Source of the DNA: HGM04593 sp964485215 | GTDB taxonomy: Bacteria; Bacteroidota; Bacteroidia; Bacteroidales; Bacteroidaceae | DNA: 5,426 nucleotides | Reading direction: 5' to 3' | Assembly: GCA_964485215.1 (NCBI GenBank) | Contig: CAZAIM010000125.1 | Span: 1-5,426 of the forward strand | Shown: piece after piece, positions 1 through 5,426 of the stretch | How the letters are laid out: every line of letters starts with the position of its first letter | Position numbering within the stretch: the first letter of the stretch is position 1 | Program-made: the position numbers and the translations under genes | Notes under the pieces: generated by a model | What the model was told of the DNA's origin: nothing | The model's input: the letters and a program-made list of their open reading frames with translations, nothing else | Databases searched by the model: none

Positions 1-27
1 TGAACCAAGTTTATTTAATTTTTAATC

Positions 28-47
28 GTCCACAATTTTTAGTGGAC
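28..47. repeat. Small inverted repeat in non-coding left edge
   Basis: GTCCAC at 28-33 and GTGGAC at 42-47 form a perfect 6-bp stem around an 8-base A/T loop. The surrounding 1-68 stretch is A/T-rich, has stop codons in all three plus frames and shows no gene. Neither strand has a clear T-run directly after the stem, so it does not look like a standard intrinsic terminator. It could be the remains of a terminator or an mRNA structure belonging to a gene left of the window, or chance. Confidence 0.3.
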
Positions 48-68
48 AGTAGTGTCTTCGCATCATAA

Positions 69-371
69 AATATTATATTATGCAAGCCGAAAAAATATTG
101 TTGGAATTGGGGCTGTACTGAACACGACCTGCCACAAGAGAGCATGGTAATAGGCACTTCAGCTTTGGCGCAGTACGACATAGACGGTGCCGTAGGGATG
201 TTCAGCGGAATCTTCAACAATCCGTTCATGATTTGGGGCAAATATAAGCGAGGGCTATTCAAAACGATGCTTGCAGTTTCTTTCCAGTCCCACTATACCC
301 AGATGGATGAAGCGCATGCCGCACGTTTCCTGAATGAGTTGCAGAAAAAGATTAGCCCATTAAAGGGGTGA
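69..371 (+). pseudogene. CatA-like O-acetyltransferase remnant, 5'-truncated, catalytic His lost
   Basis: This reading frame is open from just after a stop at 66-68 to the TGA at 369-371; the first ATG in it is at 144 (75 residues). Numbered from that ATG, it aligns without gaps to the C-terminal part of chloramphenicol acetyltransferases: a SAL near residue 6 (family SALPW), a PFMIWGKY segment (family PI-T-GKY), then VSFQSHYTQMDEAHAARF followed by LNELQ, matching family VSVQVHHAVCDGFHVARF followed by a similar helix. The family needs the second His of HHxxxDG as general base; here it is Tyr (TAT, 294-296), while the structural Asp is kept and the next Gly is Glu (GAA, 309-311). Each change needs only one C-to-T or G-to-A transition. 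Intact members are about 210 residues, so roughly the N-terminal 110-120 are missing, and no other upstream frame supplies them. No promoter or ribosome site is seen at 144. A fragment or pseudogene is my best call; a short expressed protein cannot be excluded. Confidence 0.6.
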
Positions 372-989
372 TTTTTTATCACATGCCAAGCCCAACTTCT
401 TTATTCTTGATGATATTGCACCATTCTTGCGTTTGAAATGCAGTGACAACTCTTCCAGAGAGACACCACTACCCCACAACGCTGCCAGTTCGGCATCATC
501 GTCAGCAGTCCATGGAGTATATGCGTTCGGAAATTCCTGCTGACAGGCATATACCGAATATAACGGTTCTCCTGTCAGCTGTTTGTAAGCCTTAAGATAT
601 TTTTTCAGACGCTTTACCTCTTTGTCCGATATATAAGGCAAACGACGTATATCCATATTGTCGGATAAATCGTTAATCTTGACAGCCACAGCCAAGGGAT
701 TAGTCTTGACACGGGCAATAAACTTGTCATAAGGTTCATTCTCCGATAACTTTGTCACGCAACGCAGAGCCTCGATGACATTGCTAGAGAAACCTTCAGC
801 CTCAAGCTGAGCGAAAGTCCAGCCACTATCCTCAACCACATCGTGCAGGACACCTACAATCTTCTCTTCAATGTTCCTGCCGGCAGCCATAACACGCAAA
901 GGATGGCCTATATACTCACAGCCGGCCTTGTCCAGTTGCCCCCGATGCGCTTCCTTTGCTATTTCTATTGCCCTTTCAAGAGTACTCAT
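360..989 (-). CDS. SpoT/MESH1-like HD-domain hydrolase with C-terminal HTH-like tail
   Basis: The 209-residue protein has two parts. Residues 1-115 carry the HD signature of stand-alone (p)ppGpp hydrolases: an AHRGQ near residue 14, HP at 29-30, HDVVEDS at 49-55 with the HD metal-binding pair and the ED pair, and KINDLSDN at 104-111, whose Asp107 matches the fourth metal ligand (VKLADRLHN in SpoT). No synthetase domain is present, so the predicted role is a cytosolic small alarmone hydrolase splitting the 3'-pyrophosphate from (p)ppGpp; another nucleotide substrate is possible. Residues 157-201 (YTPWTADDDAEL, then SSRIKKLGL) resemble the Myb/HTH-like domain with W-T-x-x-(E/D)-(E/D)-D at the start and an AIxSRxKKLG recognition helix. 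The ATG at 989 follows nspC by 21 bp on the same strand with no Shine-Dalgarno sequence, normal for Bacteroidota, and is probably read from the pcrA-nspC transcript. Its stop overlaps the convergent acetyltransferase remnant by 12 bp. The HD call is strong; substrate and DNA binding are inferred. Confidence 0.8.
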   Translation of the reverse strand: MSTLERAIEIAKEAHRGQLDKAGCEYIGHPLRVMAAGRNIEEKIVGVLHDVVEDSGWTFAQLEAEGFSSNVIEALRCVTKLSENEPYDKFIARVKTNPLAVAVKINDLSDNMDIRRLPYISDKEVKRLKKYLKAYKQLTGEPLYSVYACQQEFPNAYTPWTADDDAELAALWGSGVSLEELSLHFKRKNGAISSRIKKLGLACDKKSPL

Positions 990-1010
990 AAAACGAATAT
1001 AATGCCAATA

Positions 1011-2180
1011 TCAGCACATCCTGTCTCTATAATCCTCATACTTGAACACCTTGTACATCTCAAGTTCACCGTTCTCGTGAAGAAGAGCAATGCTTGGATG
1101 TGATATGCCATTGAACATGTTTGTCTTTACGGTTGTATAGTGTATCATATCCTCAAATACCACCCTATCGCCCACCTTCAACGGCTGTGGGAACTTCCAG
1201 CTGCCCATGTAGTCGCCACTCAGACAGCTGTTGCCACCCAAGCGGTACACATTATCCTCAAAAGAAGCCTTTTTGACAGCATCTGCTTCAAGCGATTCTG
1301 CACCTGTAACTACGGGTTGGTAGGGCATCTCAAGACAATCGGGCATGTGACATGTAAAACTTACATTCAGAATCGCAGTGCGTATGCCACGGCTCTCAAC
1401 CACATCTACAACTTCCGATACAAGCGAGCCTGTCTGCCATGCAAAGGCCGAACCAGGTTCAAGAATAATCTTCAGGTTTGGATAACGTTCACGAAGCCTT
1501 TTCAATAATGATATAAGGTGTTCAACATCATAATCCTTGCGGGTCATCAGATGACCGCCACCCAGGTTCAGCCATTTTACTCTCGGCAACCATTTACCGA
1601 ACTTCTCTTCGATGTGCCCCAGTGTATTCTCCAATGCATACGAACTCGACTCGCAATGGCAATGGCAATGAAAGCCCTCTATTCCTGCAGGCAACTCATC
1701 GGGCAGGAGGTCGGATGTAACGCCGAAACGGCTGCCCGGAGCACACGGGTTATACAGTTCGGTCTCTATCTCGGAATATTCAGGGTTAATGCGTATTCCG
1801 CACGATATCTCATGCCCTGCATCTTTTGTAAGCGGATAGAAACGTTCGTACTGGGTAAGCGAATTGAATGATATGTGACTGCTGCAGCGCATCATCTCGC
1901 CAAATTCATCGGCTGTATATGCCGGTGAGAAAGCATGTGCTCTGCTTCCGAACTCCTCGAATGCAAGACGTGCCTCATGGATTGAACTTGCAGTTACAGA
2001 AGTTATATACTCACGGAATATCGGAAAACTTTTCCACAATGCAAATGCCTTGAATGCGAGAATTATCTCTACACCGGCTTCGCGTGCCACACGTCTTATA
2101 AGCTCCAGATTCCTACGCAACAGCACCTCTTCCATGACATAGCATGGCGACGGTACCCTATTTATCATTTCCTTATCCAT
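1011..2180 (-). CDS. nspC: Carboxynorspermidine/carboxyspermidine decarboxylase
   Basis: This is a PLP-dependent enzyme of the alanine racemase/group IV decarboxylase fold that removes CO2 from carboxy(nor)spermidine as the last step of the aspartate-semialdehyde route to spermidine or norspermidine. At 389 residues it is full length for NspC. Visible features are PSPCYVMEE at 10-18, the PLP-lysine segment LAFKAFALW with Lys44, the RINPEYS and PGSRFGV segments (130-136, 148-154), HCHCHCES at 171-178 (family HFHxxCE), LNLGGGHL at 204-211, LEPGSAF for PLP phosphate binding at 240-246, CHMPDCLEMPYQP at 277-289 and GNSCLSGDYMG at 316-326, which carries the conserved active-site Cys and Asp. Its partner carboxyspermidine dehydrogenase is not in the window. 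The ATG overlaps the helicase stop by one base (TAATG), which suggests coupled translation. A second ATG four codons in (2168) would also give a normal N-terminus. In Bacteroidota the product is most likely spermidine (inference). Confidence 0.93.
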   Translation of the reverse strand: MDKEMINRVPSPCYVMEEVLLRRNLELIRRVAREAGVEIILAFKAFALWKSFPIFREYITSVTASSIHEARLAFEEFGSRAHAFSPAYTADEFGEMMRCSSHISFNSLTQYERFYPLTKDAGHEISCGIRINPEYSEIETELYNPCAPGSRFGVTSDLLPDELPAGIEGFHCHCHCESSSYALENTLGHIEEKFGKWLPRVKWLNLGGGHLMTRKDYDVEHLISLLKRLRERYPNLKIILEPGSAFAWQTGSLVSEVVDVVESRGIRTAILNVSFTCHMPDCLEMPYQPVVTGAESLEADAVKKASFEDNVYRLGGNSCLSGDYMGSWKFPQPLKVGDRVVFEDMIHYTTVKTNMFNGISHPSIALLHENGELEMYKVFKYEDYRDRMC

Positions 2181-2186
2181 TATCCT
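2178..2186 (-). promoter_or_regulatory. TAATG stop/start overlap, pcrA-nspC translational coupling
   Basis: On the minus strand the sequence reads AGGATAATG. The helicase TAA (2182-2180) shares its last A with the nspC ATG (2180-2178). The AGGA at 2186-2183 lies only two bases before the ATG, too close for an ideal ribosome site, so reinitiation by ribosomes finishing the helicase is the simpler explanation. If the Met at 2168 is the true start, the spacing from this AGGA is about 14 bases. Confidence 0.6.
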
Positions 2187-4600
2187 ATAACTTTAAGTTT
2201 TGCAAATTTAAGCAACAGTGTCTTTACTCCGGCATTCTGGAATTTTATGGTAGCCTTTGCATTCTCACCTGTGCCCTCAGTGGCCTGCACCTCGCCAACA
2301 CCAAAACGGTCGTGCTGTACCGTCATACCTTCCTTAAGCTCCGGAGACGCATTGCCCGATGGAGCATAACTGTAGCGTTGTACATCGGACACACGGTAGA
2401 GATTTGTCGGACGATTTGTTGAAGAGGTCTCTGCAGCCTGCCTGCCAGACTGTAAACCAACTCCCGCTCTCGATATCTTTTCACCTCCAAACGATGAAGA
2501 AGCAGCACTCCTCGGTTCACGCAAGTAAGCGTTTCCTTCGCTCGGCACAGCACGTCTGTCACTGCCGACTGCATTTGTTCGGCCAAACATTCCGCTGCCA
2601 CGCAACGGCTGCTGCAGTGTCTTTTGCTGCACACCACCCTGCAGGGCTATATACCGTTGGTCTATCTCTTTTATAAAACGGCTCGGTTCACAGAAATTGA
2701 ACTGCCCATATTTATAACGGCTTTTGGCAAAAGAAAGCACACAATGGTCTTTGGCTCTTGTTATTGCCACATAGAAAAGGCGACGTTCCTCCTCCATCTC
2801 ACGCAATGAGTTCTGAGCGCATTGGTTTGGAAAGAGATCCTCTTCGAGACCAACTATAAAGACTGTACGGAACTCAAGACCTTTGGCCGAATGTATTGTC
2901 ATAAGCGTTACATGGTTCTCACCCTGTTCTTCCTTGGTATCGAGGTCCGACATCAGCGACACCTCGGAGAGAAAGTCGGCAAGCTTGTCATTTGCATTGC
3001 CCTCCTCACGGCGCACATCGACAAAGTCGGCGATGCCGCTCATAAGTTCCTGCACATTCTCTTGCCTTGCCTTGCCTTCCACACTGTTGTCACCATTGAA
3101 TTCCATAAGCATTCCGCTCTCCTGCAACACCAGGCGAGCTGCATCTACGGCACTTTTCTCGGCTGCATAACCGGCAAAACGTTCAATCATAGCGGCAAAG
3201 GCCTGCAGTTTAGAGAATGTAGCTTTCGACACATCAAGAACAGGCTGCAACGGGTCGGCTATAACCTTCCAGAAGCTTATCCCGTGCTCCATTGCTGCAT
3301 CCTTCACTTTCTGAAGCGTCTTGTCACCAATACCACGTGCCGGGAAATTTACAATGCGTTTGAAAGCCTCCTCGTCGTCACTGTTGCAAATAAGACGGAA
3401 ATATGCAATAATGTCCTTTATCTCCTTGCGCTGGTAGAATGACAAACCGCCATATATCCTGTAGGGATACGAACGTTTCCGGAATGTCTCTTCAAAGACA
3501 CGCGATTGGGCATTGGTGCGGTAAAGAATTGCAAAGTCGCTGTATTCAAGCCCTTCGCGACGACGAAGTTCAGCTATTTTGTTAGCAACAATCTCACCCT
3601 CCTCAAAATCGGAATAGGCCGAATAGAGTGCCAGAGGTTCACCCTCCCCCCGGTCGGAATATACCGATTTCTTTATCTGTTCTCTATTCCGTTCAATCAG
3701 ACTATTGGCAGCATTGACAATCATTTTTGTAGAACGGTAATTCTGTTCAAGCTTGAATATCCTTGCTCCTTCGTATCTCTCGGTAAAACCAAGAATATTG
3801 CCTATGTTGGCACCGCGGAACGAATATATGCTCTGCGCATCGTCTCCAACTACGCATATGGCCTTGCGCTCCTGTGTCAGTTGCCACACTATACACCCTT
3901 GTACATAATTGGTATCCTGGTACTCATCGACAAGCACATAGCGGAAACGCTCAACATACTGGCTGAGCACATCGGGGCAGTCCCTGAACAGACGGTAGGT
4001 ATTGACCAGAAGATCATCGAAGTCCATAGCATTCGCCATACGACAGCGTTCACTGTATCTCTTGTAAATGTCGTAGGTCGAAGGGATTCTTGCATGGAGG
4101 TCATCGCGACGCAGTCCTTGGTCATTCTCATAATCCGACGGAGATATGAGCCTGCTCTTTGCAGCCGAGATGCGCTCAGCCACTGCGTTGGGCTTGTAGA
4201 CCTTATCATCGAGCTGCATCTCCTTGATGATGCTTTTCACAAGGCTGCGCGAGTCGCTTTGGTCATATATGGTAAACTGTGGGTTATAACCAATGTGGTG
4301 AGCCTCGCGCCGCAGTATTCTTGAGAAGACTGAATGAAAAGTACCCATCCACAGCATCGATGCTGCGCGCTCACCGACACGCGACGCTATACGCTCCTTC
4401 ATCTCGCCTGCGGCTTTATTGGTAAATGTCAATGCAAGTATTGACCATGGTTCAAAGCCATTCTCAAGCAGATAGGCTATCTTATAGGTGAGCACACGTG
4501 TCTTGCCCGACCCCGCACCGGCAATAACCAGTGAAGGACCGTCAAGATAACGCACCGCATCGAGCTGCGCACCGTTAAGTTCCTCTTCGTAATTTATCAT
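2180..4600 (-). CDS. pcrA: ATP-dependent 3'-5' DNA helicase, UvrD/PcrA family
   Basis: This 806-residue SF1A helicase carries all family motifs in order: the Q motif (LNGAQLDAV, 8-16), Walker A GAGSGKT at 28-34, motif Ia LALTFTNKAAGEM (55-67), TFHS (87-90), motif II VDEYQDT at 224-230, motif III GDDAQSIYSFRGA at 252-264, motif IV QNYRST (286-291), motif V TIHSAKGLEF at 568-577 and motif VI RRLFYVAITRAK at 606-617. Residues about 650-750 are a Gly/Ser/Gln/Arg-rich, probably disordered linker. Residues about 755-806 (GMTVQHDRFGVGEV, then KFAKLKVIG) match the Tudor-like C-terminal domain that in PcrA and UvrD contacts RNA polymerase. Expected roles are nucleotide excision and mismatch repair, clearing transcription-replication conflicts and displacing recombinase filaments. 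All catalytic residues are intact. The ATG at 4600 follows an AGGA four bases upstream and the conserved MINYEEELN opening. It is the first gene of the apparent pcrA-nspC-HD operon. Rep or UvrD are alternative names; the C-terminal domain favours PcrA/UvrD. Confidence 0.96.
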   Translation of the reverse strand: MINYEEELNGAQLDAVRYLDGPSLVIAGAGSGKTRVLTYKIAYLLENGFEPWSILALTFTNKAAGEMKERIASRVGERAASMLWMGTFHSVFSRILRREAHHIGYNPQFTIYDQSDSRSLVKSIIKEMQLDDKVYKPNAVAERISAAKSRLISPSDYENDQGLRRDDLHARIPSTYDIYKRYSERCRMANAMDFDDLLVNTYRLFRDCPDVLSQYVERFRYVLVDEYQDTNYVQGCIVWQLTQERKAICVVGDDAQSIYSFRGANIGNILGFTERYEGARIFKLEQNYRSTKMIVNAANSLIERNREQIKKSVYSDRGEGEPLALYSAYSDFEEGEIVANKIAELRRREGLEYSDFAILYRTNAQSRVFEETFRKRSYPYRIYGGLSFYQRKEIKDIIAYFRLICNSDDEEAFKRIVNFPARGIGDKTLQKVKDAAMEHGISFWKVIADPLQPVLDVSKATFSKLQAFAAMIERFAGYAAEKSAVDAARLVLQESGMLMEFNGDNSVEGKARQENVQELMSGIADFVDVRREEGNANDKLADFLSEVSLMSDLDTKEEQGENHVTLMTIHSAKGLEFRTVFIVGLEEDLFPNQCAQNSLREMEEERRLFYVAITRAKDHCVLSFAKSRYKYGQFNFCEPSRFIKEIDQRYIALQGGVQQKTLQQPLRGSGMFGRTNAVGSDRRAVPSEGNAYLREPRSAASSSFGGEKISRAGVGLQSGRQAAETSSTNRPTNLYRVSDVQRYSYAPSGNASPELKEGMTVQHDRFGVGEVQATEGTGENAKATIKFQNAGVKTLLLKFAKLKVIG

Positions 4601-4633
4601 AGCGTCCTAAGGCGTAGTACCCACAAATTTCTG

Positions 4634-4665
4634 CGAAGATAGCAATAATTCGGCACAAACACGAA
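4634..4665 (-). promoter_or_regulatory. Putative Bacteroides-type promoter for the pcrA operon
   Basis: On the minus strand TATCTTCG (4641-4634) matches the Bacteroidota -7 consensus TAnnTTTG with one mismatch. TTCG at 4665-4662, 20 bases upstream, fits the -33 TTTG with one mismatch; an exact TTTG at 4659-4656 sits at a less usual spacing of 14. Transcription would begin near 4627, leaving a leader of about 27 bases with an AGGA just before the helicase ATG. Confidence 0.45.
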
Positions 4666-4669
4666 CATC

Positions 4670-4684
4670 CAAGGGCAAACCTTG
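4670..4684. repeat. Short inverted repeat in the divergent pcrA-sod intergenic region
   Basis: CAAGG at 4670-4674 and CCTTG at 4680-4684 are perfect inverted arms around GCAAA. The site lies 35-50 bases before the sod start and upstream of the putative pcrA promoter, where an operator or the sod promoter region would be expected. The rest of 4601-4719 is A/T-rich; I find no convincing TAnnTTTG box for sod. The arms are only five bases, so chance is a real possibility. Confidence 0.25.
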
Positions 4685-4719
4685 TTTACAGAATAGTCAT
4701 TACCAAATAATTTATAGTT

Positions 4720-5337
4720 ATGAACACATATTCAAGAACAACCCAGGCCGGCTACCAGATGCCGGTACTGCTCTACCCCGCAGGTGCCCTTGCACCAATA
4801 ATAAGCCAGGCAACCATAGAGCACCACTACGGCAAGCACCTGCAGACCTATATCGACAACCTCAACAAGCTTGTTGCCGATACAGAATTCGAGGGACAGA
4901 CACTGCGTGAGATTGCCTCACAAGCACCCTTGGGGCCCCTGCTCAACAATGCAGGGCAGGTGCTCAACCACTCGCTCTATTTCGAGCAGTTCACTCCTTC
5001 ACCACCGGGGAACAACCGCCCAGGAGGTAACCTTAAGAATTTCATCCACTTCGATTTCGGTAATTTCGACACTATGAAGAAGAAAATGGAAGAGACCGCA
5101 GCATCACTCTTCGGCAGTGGCTGGGTATGGCTGGCACAGGAAGAGAGCGGAAAGCTCAACATCGTAAGCTGCCCCAACGGCGATACACCTCTCCGCCACA
5201 GAATGACACCGCTCTACGGTATTGACGTGTGGGAACACGCTTACTACCTCGACTACCAGAACCGCCGCGCCGAACATGTGAAAAGGCTTTGGGAGATTGT
5301 CGACTGGGAAATGGTAGAAAGCAGGCTGAACATATAG
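4720..5337 (+). CDS. sodB: Superoxide dismutase, Fe/Mn family (possibly cambialistic)
   Basis: The enzyme converts superoxide to oxygen and hydrogen peroxide and normally works in the cytoplasm as a dimer; no signal peptide is seen. The 205 residues cover the family end to end. Metal ligands align with E. coli SodB: His36 (in HHYGKH), His84 (QVLNHSLYF), Asp169 and His173 in the DVWEHAYY signature. Tyr44 is the second-sphere gateway Tyr. Gln80 sits where iron enzymes carry the active-site Gln, and the manganese-type Gln (NQDSP) is replaced by NGDTP, so it is iron-type by sequence. Gly167, two before Asp169, matches the Gly linked to Fe/Mn cambialism in P. gingivalis. The ATG at 4720 is in an A/T-rich leader without a Shine-Dalgarno sequence. 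It gives about nine extra residues before the usual YxMPxLxY opening; the only later candidate, Met14, would cut into that motif. The gene diverges from pcrA, stands alone and ends in its own terminator. The symbol is a family-level choice. Confidence 0.95.
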   Translation: MNTYSRTTQAGYQMPVLLYPAGALAPIISQATIEHHYGKHLQTYIDNLNKLVADTEFEGQTLREIASQAPLGPLLNNAGQVLNHSLYFEQFTPSPPGNNRPGGNLKNFIHFDFGNFDTMKKKMEETAASLFGSGWVWLAQEESGKLNIVSCPNGDTPLRHRMTPLYGIDVWEHAYYLDYQNRRAEHVKRLWEIVDWEMVESRLNI

Positions 5338-5380
5338 CATTCAAGGCACCTTTGGGGTGCCTTGAATGCTATATTATTTT
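5332..5380 (+). terminator. Strong intrinsic terminator of the sod gene
   Basis: A perfect 19-bp stem (5332-5350 with 5356-5374, GGCACC at the loop end) closes a five-base loop and is followed by TATTTT (5375-5380). The stem starts at the last Ile codon and includes the TAG stop. On the opposite strand the stem is followed by mixed sequence without a T-run, so it should work for sod only. The remaining 46 bases to the window end hold no recognisable gene. Confidence 0.9.
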
Positions 5381-5426
5381 AATATTTCATCGATTTGATA
5401 TAATCGTTTGAAGAATAAACACTTGA

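Noticed and set aside
80..121. Short frame starting MQAEKILLELGLY upstream of the acetyltransferase remnant
   Set aside because: Thirteen codons with no ribosome site and no resemblance to the missing CAT N-terminus; not supportable as a leader peptide or as a frameshifted part of the gene.
356..379. Possible terminator CCC-ATTAAA-GGG followed by six Ts at the convergent junction
   Set aside because: Only three base pairs, too weak to call; the T-run is part of the Lys/Asp codons of the HD gene on the other strand.
2822..3442. Plus-strand open frame (206 codons) opposite pcrA, plus a 95-codon frame inside it
   Set aside because: Antisense to helicase codons between motifs IV and VI, with Cys/His-rich composition typical of antisense frames and no family resemblance.
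3506..4324. Long plus-strand open frame (272 codons) opposite pcrA
   Set aside because: It lies fully inside the helicase gene on the other strand, and its translation shows no recognisable domain. The opposite frame has every helicase motif, so this is a codon-usage shadow.
5104..5344. Minus-strand open frames opposite sod
   Set aside because: They are antisense to the conserved DVWEHAYY region and read as Cys/Pro/Arg-rich shadows without start signals.
5391..5406. CGATT/AATCG inverted repeat and TTTG motifs near the right edge
   Set aside because: Five-base arms in A/T-rich sequence and no properly spaced -33/-7 pair before the window ends; compatible with chance.

Overview
The window looks like a chromosomal housekeeping stretch from a member of the Bacteroidales (Bacteroides/Prevotella-type Bacteroidota). 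The reasons are protein character (a Bacteroides-like Fe/Mn superoxide dismutase, an NspC-type decarboxylase, and a long PcrA helicase with a C-terminal Tudor-like tail), weak or absent Shine-Dalgarno sequences, A/T-rich leaders, and a TAnnTTTG-like -7 box upstream of the helicase gene. No tRNA, rRNA, CRISPR array, insertion sequence or phage gene is visible.

Layout, left to right. Positions 1-68 are non-coding with a small hairpin. Positions 69-371 (+) hold the C-terminal third or so of a CatA-like (chloramphenicol acetyltransferase fold) O-acetyltransferase. It has lost its N-terminus and its catalytic histidine and is best read as a decaying pseudogene. Its 3' end overlaps by 12 bp the 3' end of a convergent three-gene block on the minus strand.

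In transcription order (right to left) that block is a UvrD/PcrA-family DNA helicase (4600-2180), carboxynorspermidine/carboxyspermidine decarboxylase nspC (2180-1011), and a small HD-domain protein of the SpoT/MESH1 hydrolase type with a C-terminal helix-turn-helix-like tail (989-360). The first two genes share one base in a TAATG junction and the third follows after 21 bp, so they very probably form one transcript. The products belong to DNA repair and replication-conflict resolution, spermidine synthesis, and (predicted) alarmone turnover. A functional link between them is only an inference from gene order.

A 119-bp divergent intergenic region separates the helicase gene from a superoxide dismutase gene (4720-5337, +). 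All four metal ligands are present, and a glycine two residues before the aspartate ligand matches the position linked to Fe/Mn cambialism in Porphyromonas gingivalis. A strong intrinsic terminator with a 19-bp perfect stem starts inside the last two codons of this gene.

I see no clear new defence or mobile system here. The points most worth a second look are the dead acetyltransferase remnant, the HD hydrolase fused to a DNA-binding-like tail, and the helicase-polyamine-alarmone operon.
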